Shown here: piece by piece, positions 53,796 through 64,000 of the stretch
How positions within the stretch are numbered: position 1 is the first letter of the stretch
How the letters are laid out: each line of letters starts with the position of its first letter
Source: Lactifluus volemus
Taxonomy: Eukaryota > Basidiomycota > Agaricomycetes > Russulales > Russulaceae
Direction of reading: 5' to 3'
NCBI GenBank assembly: GCA_022376515.1
Contig: WTXI01000088.1
Location: forward strand, 62,001-126,000
DNA: 64,000 nt
Position numbers and translations under genes: made by a program
The notes under the pieces: generated by a model
What the model saw: the letters and a program-made list of their open reading frames with translations, nothing else
Database searches by the model: none
Told to the model about the DNA's origin: nothing

Positions 53796-56700
53796 ATGGC
53801 CCCGTCACAGTCATCGGGCTCGTCCACAACCTCTGTACAAGTTGGTATGTGATATTTTCAAGAGTTCGTCACGTTCTTATCCAGCTTCAACTCTCTTAGC
53901 GCTTCGCATCAGGCCGGTGACACCGCAGGACGCCATTAACATCCCCGCTCGTTTCCAACGCACCGTCATTCACGCCACCTCACCCACCTCTGTCTCCGTA
54001 GATGTGACAGCTTCAAACCCCACGGCCTCTGGTGCAGGCACCACGACGGCACCATCGTCGCCCTCTCCAGCTGTCAATTCCAAGAAGCAACACTTCACCT
54101 TCGATCAAGTGCACGGACAGGACACTACGCAGCACACTCTTTTCACCGCCACCGCGGAACCCCTTATTTCTCGTTTCCTGGAGGGGTTCAATTGCACAAT
54201 CCTGGCGTATGGTCAAACTAGTTCTGGCAAAACCTTCACCATGACCGGCATCGATCTGGATGCTGATCCGTCGGACCCTACAAATAGCATAGGCATCATT
54301 CCTCGTGCGGTCTCCTCCATCTTTCAGCGCGCCCGAAGCCTCAAAGAGGAACGTGGCAGCGCGTGGAGTTGCAGTGTAAAAGGTTCCTTCATTGAAATCT
54401 ATAATGAAGACCTTATCGACTTGCTTGGTGACGACGGTACTGGTGCCAAACGCGAAGTACAAATACGCGAGGGAAAGGATGGCTCAATCATTTGGGGTGG
54501 TCTTCGCGAAGTCCAGGTCAAGACTGCGGCAGAAGTCATGACGTGAGTGGCATAATGTCTATATTACCTCGTTCGATGTTTTAATTATCAAACAGTCTAA
54601 TTCGTCAAGGAACGTCTATTCGACGCACGAATGAAACGGAGATGAACGCGCAGTCCTCGCGCTCGCATGCCATTTTTTCCCTTACTCTTGTTCAGAGAAA
54701 ACATGCAGGCTCGGGCTTACCCCCACGTTCCTCCTCACCCCTACCACTCAACGGTCGTTCTCCGTCACGCCTTGCACGTCCAGGTTCTATCCTCGCTGGC
54801 TCAACTGGGAACCGCGTTTCTTCACCCACGTTTGGCCGGCCGGGGACGCCCAGTATTCCCTCCGCCATGGGGCGTACAAGTATGCTTCGGCCAGCAAGTT
54901 CGCTTGGGTATCACGACACGCGAGGAAGTCTCGATGATGAGAACGGTGAATGGGTGACCGTGGTCTCCAAATTCCATTTTGTCGATCTTGCTGGCTCCGA
55001 ACGCGTAAGAACCGTGATTCTCAGTCGCTTTTTTCTCTTCAGGCTAACTTTCTGCAGCTCAAGCGAACCGCTGCGGCAGGTGATCGTATCAAAGAGGGCA
55101 TTTCCATCAACAGTGGCTTGCTGGCCTTGGGCAATGTCATCTCTGCCCTCGGCGACCCTTCACGTGCAAAATCTCACACCGCATCTCATGTCCCATATCG
55201 CGACTCTAAGCTTACCCGCCTTTTGCAAGACTCTCTCGGTGGAAATGCTCATACCCTCATGATCGCTTGTGTTAGTCCCGTCGAGTGGAATGCTGCTGAG
55301 ACTGTCAATACGCTCAAGTATGCAAATCGCGCGCGGAACATCAAGAATCGCGCGATTATAAACGAGAAAGAGGAGGGGTGGGATGATGTTGAATGGCTTC
55401 AGGGCATGGTCACAAGACTGCGCAAGGAGCTTAAGACCATCAAGGAAGGAGGCGCATTCACTGGAGAACTCCCTGGACCCGAAATCACTCAGTCCTCAAT
55501 TCAGAGCGCCGCGTCGAAGAAGATGCTTGCCAACTATAACGAGCTGAAAACCAACTATGAAGAGCTCCGCGAGAAGTATGTCGCCCGTAATGAGGAGCTC
55601 ACCAGGCTGCGCAAGGATCACGGTGAATGGCACCGCTCTTCATCCTCTGGCACTATGGCAGGAATGAGCAAGTATGAGGAGATCGTTGGGCCCGTCATCG
55701 AAGAGTACGAGAAAACGATTGGCGCGATGGAGGCTGAGCTGAGCTTGAATCGCGCGGCCCTCAGGCTTACTAATGACCTGGTGGAGGAGAAGGAAGAGGA
55801 ATTCAACCAAATGACGGAGCGGAGAGCCGCAGCTGAACTCTATGTTGAGGAACTGCGCGCCAGATTAGCGAAGTTGACGGAGCGTGAAGCCTCGACCGAG
55901 GTAAGATACAACTGCTGGTTGCCGTCGGGTGTAGTAAACTAACGTATCCAGGCCTATGTCCATGACCTCGAGGACAAGATGAAACAGTACGACGAATCAA
56001 CCATCAGTTCGAGTGAATCTATGAGCGACCTCAAACGCGAGCTCACCCGTTTCAAAGAAGCCGAATTGCACTCTACTAAATACATAGCGGACCTAGAACT
56101 GCGCTTGGCTAAGTCTGACGAGTCCGTCCTCGTGCTCCGTGATCACGTCGAGAAATTGGAACTGGAGTGCGAGCGACGGCGCAGTGAGGCACAGGCCTTG
56201 CAGGAGAGACTGGAAGCGCTTAAGAAGGACGGCCAGAGTTGGCGGACCGATCTCGAGGAGCGCGAGCGCAAAGTACGCGAACTCGAAGCGAAGATGGAAG
56301 AATGGCAAACGAAAAAAAGCGAAGCAGGCGAAGCGTGGGAGCGCCTTGGTGGTGTGGCCAACGAGGTTCAAGCGGAGCGAATGAGGCTCGAAGTCAATCT
56401 GGCTAAGGCCGCCAGTTCTGGAAGCGGCTCTGTTCCTATGTCTTCAAACCTGGGGGAAGTGGAACTTGCACTCGAGAACCAGCTCGTGGAACTCCAGCAA
56501 GCTCACACTGCTACGCTCGCCGACTTATCATCTGTTACCACAAAATACCGTGACGCCCTTCGCGAGATTTCAGATCTTGCCGCTCAAATCCAGGAAGCAA
56601 AGCTTAGCAGTGCCATTCTCACTGATTCGCCGGAGCGGTCCGTCGATCTTGGCACACACAGGCGGAGGATGACCGGAGTGCGAGTGAAGGAAAGCAACGA

Positions 56701-59700
56701 ATCTTCGCTCAACAACGCAGGTAGACGCCATTTTTTCCGTCAGGCGGCCTCAACGGAATCCCTGCATTCGAGGTTAGACCTTTTGACTGACATCGTCCAA
56801 TGTACTAAGGGTTGCTTTACAGGTCGCTCTCCCAATCGGTTTCGCTCTCGCAGGAATTATCATCAGCACGTTCACGCAAAGCTTCGTTCTCAAGCCATGG
56901 GACGAGTAGTCCTACTCAGTCTCCACACCGACCCAATCTTTCGATTTCCCTCCCCACCGTCGGCGTATCTCCGAACGAGCGGTCAGCTGCAAGCCTTGAA
57001 AAAGAGATCATGCGCCTGCAGGACGTACTCAAAGAACGCGAACAGGAGATCGCTCATCTCGAGATCTCGTTAAAGGAGAAGGAAATGGCCGCACCTACAA
57101 CATCAGTCTTGCAGGAAGCGACTGGTACACACCCCATTGATGACGTTGACAATCCGTCGGTGTTCTTGTCACCAAAAACAATCAATCAATTCGATGAGAT
57201 CAAAACGGTTTTGCAACAAGGATCTGGATCGGACTGTGCAGATATAGCAAACAACTCTGAGTCCGACGAGTCTTTGGATCGACTCAACGAACTAATGCGG
57301 TGAGTTATGACTTCGTAACCTACTACGGCACCTTCTCACTCTTTTCTAGGGCAATGGCCCAAAAGGAATCCCAGCACCGAGAGGGTATTGAAGCACTTAA
57401 CGAAGAGCTGAGGCAACTTCGACGCCAACACGATGAGTTGACTGCTTTATCGAGCAACCAGGTACATCTCATTCATCTCGACAGAGTGGATGGAGACACT
57501 GACCCCTTTATGTAGACTATCAACATGTCCAACGAGCTCGAAAGCCTACGTAGCAAGCACGAAGATTGCCTCGCGCGGCTGGATGAGGCTGAACTGCGAA
57601 GAACAGAGCTACAGGAGGCGCTGGAGAAAGCCAAGGATGACCACACCCATGCAGTAGAACAACTTCGCTCGGACCACGAGCAACTACTGCGTGCCAAGGA
57701 GAAGGAAGTTGATGAGCTTGTCGTGCGCCTCAACGAAGAGCATACATCATCTTTAGCTTCTCTCCTCGACCAATTACGTGAAGCATCCTCTGCGCTAGAG
57801 AAGGCCCATAAGGACCACGCTGAAGCATTTGGGCGTCTGAAAGCTGAGCACGAAGACGAGCTACGTCATCGTCTTGACGAAGCCGGTGCTGCGCTTAAAA
57901 AGGCTCAGGAAGAGCATCAAGTTGTTCTTCGTGAAACCAACGCTAGGCATGACGAAACCTTGAAGCTGAAAGACGAAGATACGGCAGCATCTCTTGCAAA
58001 GACAGAGGAGGAGTACTATAACGGACTTGTCAGGCTCAGGACCGAGCATGCCACCGCTTTAGAGCAGCAAACTGTCCAGGCAGAGCTAATATTGGAGAGA
58101 CTACGCGAGGATCACTCCGCCGAGCTCCGAGTCGCTGAGCTGGCTCGAGAAGGGCTGCTTTCTGAATCTCAGTTTGCGCAAGCTAACACCATCAAAGAGA
58201 TTCAAAACGAGCACGCCGCTATCGTCGCCAAGAAGGAAGGCGCCTTCGCTGATGACCTAGAGAAGCTCAAATCAAAACACACGGCCGCCATTTCAAAATT
58301 GCAGGAGGAGACTAGAGAGGAATTGAAGCGAGTTCAGCAAGCGTTGGCCAAGGCTCACGAAGAATACGAGGAGTTAAAGCTACGGTCAAGCGAACAATCC
58401 GAGGCTTCGCTGTTGGCTCTGAGAGAACAACAAACAGTTATTCTCAAGGAGGTCGAGTCTGGACACGAGCAAGATACAACGGCATTGAAGACTTCCCATC
58501 AAAAAGCTATCGCCACTCTCGTTTCTCAAGCAGAGCAGGATCGCGTTGCGCTGCAACAACACCACGCAGAAGAACTGGCAGCGCTGCGAAGCACCCACGA
58601 GGAAGCTTTGGTCGAGCTCGCCGCTAACCTCGAAACTCAGCATAAGAAGGCTATACAAGACGCTCTTGCCAATACCGAGCAGGAATGCGCCCTGTTGACC
58701 AAGACCTACGAAGAAAAGATCACGGTTTACCGCATGGAGCACGAAAACGATAACTCGTTAAAGATCCAGGAGCTCCAGGCAGAACACGAGAATGATCTCC
58801 AGGAAGCTTTGAGTAAGGGCGTGGAAGAGCGCGGCGCCCTCATCCGGAACCACAGTGACCAGGTGGCTACTATCCAACACGAACATGCGAGAATGTTAGG
58901 TGATCTTAATGCAACTCTTTTGGCGGAGCGAGAGAGCCATCACCAGGCGTCGGAGTCATTGACGCAGCAGACAGAACAACTCGCCGCGGAGAACGAGCGC
59001 CTCGGCAAGACGATTGAAGAGCTCAAGGGGAAGGACCAGCAAGAACGTGAATCAGCTGACAGAAGCCGCGAGCTACTTGTGGAAGAGTTAGCATCTCACA
59101 AGGCAGCGGCGGAGGAGTACCTGCTCGCCCGTGAACAGGCTCGCAATGCACACGAGATTGCCGTAAAAAAGCAATCCGAGATTATCACAAGTCTGCAACA
59201 GGACCTATCAGAAGCACATAACGAACGGGAGGAGCTCGCAAAAGAAGTTGAATCGCTCAAGGTCCAGCTGGGAGCTGCTTGCAGTGGGCAAGCCGACTTG
59301 ATAAAACAAGCATCCAACCGGGACTCTCTGGCTGATGAGCTGGAGAAACATCGTTCAGTCCTAGCAGAACTGCAACACAACCTCCAGCGTGTCAAAGATG
59401 AAAAAGATGCGATTCAAGAGGAGAAGGCCAAACAAGAAAGCATCATGAGAGACCTACAAACTCAGCTAGCCCGCATCCCGACGAGTCGTAATGCACCTCC
59501 TTCACCTACATCTCCTGTTCGGATTCCGCCAGAACGCGCACTTTCGTCTTATAGTCGCGTCAACGGCCTCGCAACCAAGCTGCCTCCCCCAACTCCCCCA
59601 CCCTCCGTACCTCCACCTCCGGCCCCGAAGGGAGCCTCGTCGCTGGCCCATCAGCCGTCAACATCTTCTGCCGCATCCTCCGCCGCATTTTCTCCGTCCT

Positions 59701-60239
59701 CCTCGCGGGACTCGGACATGAACTCGCCTGCAACCTCTGTAGCGTCATCTACCAATGGCCACGCACCGACGGTAGTCGCCGATACGCTTCAAGACCAAAC
59801 CAAACAGATAGAAGAGCAGGAAGCCATTATCAAGACGTTGAACAAGCAATTGACGCATTGCGAGGCCGATTTGCAAGCTCACATGGACTTGGTTAACAGT
59901 TTGGAAACCTCCCTTGGTGACTCTGAGAAAAATCGTGAGTCTCGGTGATCCACAGCCCGGATATCTCTTACCTTGTTGTCAGTTCGTAAAGCTCGCATGC
60001 AGGCTACAGAGCTTGCTCGTGAGCGCGACAATCTCACTAGTCAGGTTGAGAGCCTCAGAAGCGAATTAGCGGAAGCTAAGCGCGAGGTTACGTTGGTCCG
60101 TCGGTCTGTTGTCGAAGAGAAACAGTCCCTCGAACAACGTCTCGACGAAGAGCGCAGAGCCAAAGAGCGGGTCCGCCATCAACTGGATGCTCGCATGGAT
60201 GAGCTATCGAAACGGAAGTCCAAGTTTGTTTGTATATAG
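53796..60239 (+). CDS. Kinesin motor protein, kinesin-4-like, long coiled coil
   Basis: Plus-end microtubule motor. Nine exons: 53796-53844, 53900-54542, 54596-55004, 55058-55900, 55952-56772, 56823-57299, 57350-57461, 57516-59934, 59983-60239. They total 6030 nt, exactly 2009 aa plus stop, in phase at all eight 48-55-nt introns. Motor: VALRIRP (16-22), P-loop [10 protein letters not shown] (~119-128), switch I NAQSSRSH (~248-255), switch II DLAGSER (361-367), neck [28 protein letters not shown] (~455-482). A Ser/Pro-rich insert of about 80 residues lies between the two switches. Residues ~480-1660 are almost continuous coiled coil; a Ser/Pro-rich linker (~1720-1830) and a short terminal coil follow. 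The neck block suggests the kinesin-4 (KIF4/KIF21) family; the motor assignment is certain, the family likely. Confidence 0.93.
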
Positions 60240-60622
60240 TCTCTTTCGCATTTCTGTACTATCATGTTGCTTTCGGCACATCCATGATGGTTTCTTAGCA
60301 GTCACCTTTGAATCTGTCCAGCTCTGTTTCTTCACGTTTTGGTCAGTCAACCCTTGGTACTTTACATGTTAGATAGTATACCCGCGCTCGCGCGTGTTCC
60401 CATTCACATATTGTTTCTTGATCGCATTACCTCCTTCATATGTTTTACCTATTATTCGCAGCGCGATCTAGTTGGTGTAGATCAGGTCGGGCGCTATCCC
60501 AGTCTGAGCCATGGATTATAGATATTATGCATTTCATGAGGACGCGGAGTCCGAGAATTTAGGCGCTTGTGGACCTGCGAAATACGCCGAATTGCCAGCC
60601 AGACTTTGTGTAGGTGCTTGCC
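60240..60622. other. Intergenic region, kinesin 3' end to dehydrogenase 5' end
   Basis: 383 bp without a supported gene. T-rich after the kinesin stop; it should hold the kinesin terminator and the promoter of the next gene. Confidence 0.5.
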
Positions 60623-62204
60623 ATGAATCCTCTATGTCGTGCCCCGGCTTTCGCTTTCCGAGTACCACGGTTGCAGGGCCGTCTCTCGACTTCCTGGGTT
60701 CGATGGTCGAACACGGAGGCACAAACGAAGTCTAGAGTATTGCCAACCTTTTCGCTAAAAGGAAAAGTCAGCTGTGTTATCCTCTGCCAATGTACGTACT
60801 TCACGGAGTAACAGGTTTGTCTCGTCACCGGAGCTGCTCGAGGACTTGGGAATGAGTTTTGTCGTGCTTTCATGCGCTCGTTTGTCCTCAATAGAGCTCT
60901 AAGACTAACCAAGATACTGAGGCTTGAATAAAAGGCAGTGTACATCCCTCGTCCTCCTCGATCTAAAACAATCCGAAGTACAGTCGGCCGCTGAAGAACT
61001 TTTCGAATTTGCAGGTACGTATCTACGAAATGCATTCCTTCTGCTGCGAAGGTGGCTCTTATTCATGTCCTTCAAGGTACTGAACACATGAGGCTCGACG
61101 GTCTGAAGGTTGTTGGCCTCGAGTGCGACGTATCATCGGAAGTATCTGTTGGTAAGGCATTCACGAGGACGCTTGAGGTATTCGGTCGTGTGGATGTTGT
61201 CGTTGCATCCGCTGGTGAGCGTATTCGTCACTTCCCCTGGCTATGGGCGATGACAATATTGCGGTACCTAGGCATTGTCGAACAATATGCCGCAGTCGAG
61301 TGCGCCTCCTTTATATTCCTTTTATTTTACCTCCAGGGATCGGTTCATGTTACGCGCTACTTAGCTATCCGTCTGATCGCATGAAACGCTTATATGATAT
61401 CAACGTCCACGGCGCTTTCTTCACTGCTCGCGAAGCTGCAAAATACATGATACCACAAGGGGGAGGTAGCATCATTCTGGTAGCGAGCATGAGTGCCAAC
61501 GTGTGTTTACAACTCTATTATTCTCATCAACTCGTTCTGAATTGTATTGTCAGATTGTCAACTTGCCTCAGGTATCACTGTCACCCTCATAGACCTCAGC
61601 TACATTGACCTTTGACTTGCGAAGCTACAAACCCCATACAATGCTTCGAAAGCAGGTTTGTTGTGCTCTTCTGGCCCAATCCGTAAGATGGTGCTGACTG
61701 ACCGTAGCTGTGAAGCACATGGCATCAAGCCTTGCCGTAGAGTGGGCAAAGAAGGGTGTGCGCGTTAACGCATTGAGGCATGAGCCTATTTCATGCATAG
61801 TCACATTTGTCGCTATGCTGAAGTATTGCCGCATTTTAGCCCTGGCTATATGATGACCAAATTGACGCGGACAATGCTATCAAATAACCCAGAACTCAAG
61901 GTGACACGGCATCTTGATAGACTATTTTTGCGACCTCATGCAACCTGTCAGAAAACGTGGGAAAGTTTGACGCCCATGGGAAGGGTATGGGAATCGAAAT
62001 ACCCTCTGACGTTGTAGAGCAGACCTGACCATAAATTTTAGATGGGAGAACCGGAGGATTTGGATGTTAGTCATTTCTGAGCTAGATGACTGTAGATTGA
62101 AGTTTACGTCTTCGCAGGGGGCCATCGTTTTCCTTGCGAGTGATGCATCTCGGTTCATGACGGGGTCAGAGGTGCGAATCGATGGAGGTTATTGTTCTAC
62201 CTAA
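60623..62204 (+). CDS. Short-chain dehydrogenase/reductase with mitochondrial presequence
   Basis: NAD(P)-dependent oxidoreductase; substrate not determinable. Thirteen exons: 60623-60766, 60815-60879, 60935-61014, 61077-61214, 61272-61299, 61365-61500, 61554-61571, 61625-61655, 61708-61777, 61840-61900, 61952-61984, 62042-62065, 62118-62204. They sum to 915 nt, 304 aa, all in phase. The N-terminus [20 protein letters not shown] is Arg-rich and lacks acids, like a mitochondrial targeting peptide. Rossmann TGAARGLG at 53-60; NAG-like VVVASAG at about 137-143; Ser in VASMSAN (~191-197); YNASK (Y208, K212); the end is [10 protein letters not shown]. Intron 9 has a GC-AG border. At intron 2 another donor/acceptor pair (exons to 60883 and from 60939) also keeps frame. 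Confidence 0.88.
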
Positions 62205-62320
62205 TTCCTCTGTCCGTGAAAATCGCCCTTTTTCCTTTTCGAGTCATACCGTCGGCTTCTGCTCCACAACTCTCACGGCCTCGTTGCCGGTTCTTCCTTA
62301 CTGCAACTGATCATTTTTGT

Positions 62321-62369
62321 CTATATAATCAGGCTCCTTCTCTCACTCTCACTCCCCCATTCCCCCTAA
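62321..62369 (+). promoter_or_regulatory. Core promoter of the GATA-factor gene
   Basis: CTATATAATC at 62321-62330 is followed by a CT-rich tract up to the ATG at 62370, the usual fungal arrangement. Only 165 bp separate this gene from the dehydrogenase stop. Confidence 0.5.
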
Positions 62370-63598
62370 ATGAGTGCTGTAGCAGGTCCACCCTCACGTC
62401 CTGTCCAATTACAACAAAATCAATCACCCCTTCCACAATGGGAGTTTACACGGCGAAAACGTTGGGCAGATCTTCTAATCACCGAATTGAGCGAGGCCAT
62501 CCTCCTCGTCCTTTCACCCTCACGCAAGGTCCTTTTCTGCAATCCAGCAGTGCGCGAGATATTGGGCTGGCAGATGAGGACTTGATAGACAGGGATTTGA
62601 CAAATCTCGTAAACGGTCTGTACTCAACTCACTCGATCGTCTCAGCTATTCCAGCTGATCTGCTGGCACGTGGGTCCCAGGCGACGACAGGCTCAGTTTC
62701 TGCACGAAATATACTCATTCCATCGAGCATCGTGAAGAGTTACACCTTTATGCGCGTCTGCGCTGTAAATCGAGTCCTCTACTCACTTGGCCATCATACC
62801 ACCCTCTCCAAAAGAGGTCCTCCTCGAGATTATCGGGTACCCGCATTTTGTCCCAGGAGAAACCGAGTGCAGCTGCTTTTTTGTGGTTGCCAAGCCATTC
62901 CCGAGTCGAAATACGGCGATGTGGGTGCTCGTAACTTATCTTCGGCATGTTTGGTCGTGAGAACCAATGTTGGGCCGTGGCCGTGGCAGGTTGAACACAT
63001 TGTTGGAACTCAAAGTCGAGAACGAGCGGTTGCAACAGCATATCAGGGTACTTCGTGCTCATTCCCAGCAGGTTTCGGCTGGACAAGTCACCCAACACTT
63101 GGATCCGTACGCCGCTGACGATATGTCGGCGCAGCTCGCGGCTAACCTGGGATTACCGGCACGATCGACGCTCGGTGGAGATCCGTCACGACCGCATTAT
63201 TCCTCCATCTCGCATGGGTACGAAGCTGGTAACTTTCCTGCCGTACTCGAAGATGATGGGGATTCCGAACCGCGAAGAAAAAAGGCAATCTTGTTGCGAA
63301 CCGATCTGCATGTTGTGCTGATACGTTCTCTTTTCAGCTCAGAAAATCACTTGGTGGCGAGCAGTATATATGCAATACATGTGGCCGCACTGACTCTCCG
63401 GAATGGAGAAAGGTACTCATGTCAGTTTTGCCTCTGTGTGTGCCTGCTAATATCTCTGGATCGTAGGGTCCCCGTGGTCCGAAAACTCTCTGCAATGCCT
63501 GCGGTCTTCGATGGGCAAAGAAGGTGCGCAAATTCGAGGAGGCAGCCGAGGCGGGCGATATCAGTCAGCTTCCTCTCGACGACACAGTACCCCCTTAG
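62370..63598 (+). pseudogene. White collar 2-like GATA/PAS transcription factor, two apparent one-base deletions
   Basis: WC-2 partners the blue-light receptor WC-1 to switch on light-responsive genes. Exons: 62370-62615, 62681-62920, 62990-63284, 63338-63412, 63467-63598. PAS region: RKRWADLLITELSEAILLVL, FCNPAVREILGW, then DEDLIDRDLTNLVN; GDDRLSF; SPLLTWPSYHPLQ; EVLLEIIGYPHFVPGETE; PFPSRNTAM. Then a coiled segment (LNTLLELKVENERLQQ). The GATA finger is [26 protein letters not shown] (C-x2-C-x18-C-x2-C). Two single bases seem missing, at about 62571 (GW to DEDL) and about 62811 (PLQ to KEVLL, in an A run); no intron repairs them. Exon 3 ends at a GC donor, or at a GT donor 8 nt later paired with an acceptor 5 nt later. 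Either pseudogene or assembly error. Confidence 0.82.
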
Positions 63599-63890
63599 TC
63601 TCGTTGCTCTAACCACTCTTTTGTCATTATGGGGCATTTTTTGACACACAATACACGTCATTTGCAGTATACGTTACACCCTTCAATTCATAACGTGACC
63701 GACTGCATTGGCCGTAGCACAAAGAAATCACACATAGATGTGGAAAAACATGGATATTGAACAGTAAGCGCAGAGGTAGAGAAGACACGGGGTGAAGGTA
63801 AGATGCAGATATAGAGTAGAACGACCATTAAACACCTCCCCAATGTTTCCAGGCGCTGGTAGGATAAACAATTGTCCAGTTTCTCAGCAA
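63599..63890. other. Intergenic, convergent gene ends
   Basis: 292 bp between the GATA-factor stop and the stop of the minus-strand Rab gene; serves as both 3' ends. No gene seen. Confidence 0.5.
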
Positions 63891-64000
63891 TCAGCAGCAG
63901 CCACCCGATTGAATTTGTTGTACATTCTGACCAGGAGTAATCGTTGTCGACTTGCCTGTACCGGGTGCGGACGGGGTAGAACCCATTCTAGGGGGTGATG
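63891..64000 (-). CDS. Rab-type small GTPase, C-terminal exon (cut by window edge)
   Basis: On the minus strand an acceptor (CCCCCTAG, 63995-63988) opens an exon from 63987 whose frame reads MGSTPSAPGTGKSTTITPG..., ending QSGGCC and TGA at 63893-63891. A flexible Ser/Thr/Gly tail ending in two cysteines is the hallmark of the Rab hypervariable region, which is geranylgeranylated to anchor the protein to vesicle membranes. The tail resembles fungal Ypt1/Rab1, but the GTPase domain is outside the window, so the subfamily is a guess. Confidence 0.55.
   Translation of the reverse strand, partial: SPPRMGSTPSAPGTGKSTTITPGQNVQQIQSGGCC

Noticed and set aside
57473..59748. Minus-strand ORFs within the kinesin exons
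   Set aside because: Shadows of a strongly coding plus strand with exact exon phase.

Overview
The window looks like a piece of a large, transposon-choked basidiomycete (Agaricomycete) genome. Evidence: host genes with many 47-70 bp GT-AG introns and CTAAC-like branch points, a white collar 2-type GATA protein, a kinesin and a Rab tail, next to Tad-like LINEs, chromodomain Ty3 elements, Agaricomycete-type Helitrons, hAT and pogo elements. I cannot name the species from sequence alone.

Layout. 1-707 is a fold-back DNA element. 1665-5943 (minus) is a decayed Helitron with a replication-initiator domain, split by a 511-bp solo LTR. 6.2-10.6 kb holds broken genes I do not recognise. 10633-22512 is a pogo/Fot1-type transposon. 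A 9.2-kb Ty3 chromovirus (12821-22024, TSD GACAA) sits inside its last exon, and the transposase frame closes perfectly when the chromovirus is subtracted. 23608-24849 is a 5'-truncated LINE, and 25611-26157 a 13-bp minisatellite.

26197-46927 is one minus-strand Ty1/copia element, 20.7 kb long because of nested insertions. Its two 589-bp LTRs are flanked by TTTCT. A solo LTR (32716...46251) sits in gag. Inside that LTR lie a Ty3-like element (32794-40175, containing a Helitron fragment that is itself hit by a hAT element) and a LINE (40227-45754, itself hit by another LTR). A second hAT copy lies in the copia pol. 47149-51969 is a second copia element with its own nested hAT MITE, copia fragment and LTR.

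52.3-64 kb is the host gene block: inositol-pentakisphosphate 2-kinase (minus), a 2009-aa kinesin-4-like motor, a mitochondrial short-chain dehydrogenase, a white collar 2-like GATA factor carrying two one-base deletions, and the 3' end of a Rab GTPase gene (minus, cut by the window edge).

Two themes join the mobile DNA. First, almost every disabling stop is TGA, usually where the family has arginine. Together with CpG-only differences between LTRs, this points to CpG methylation and deamination (or a RIP-like process). Second, the intact copies show useful biology: a self-priming tRNA-independent primer site in the chromovirus, a regular array of eight TGACTCA-type bZIP sites in an LTR promoter, and a TAATG stop-start overlap in the LINE.
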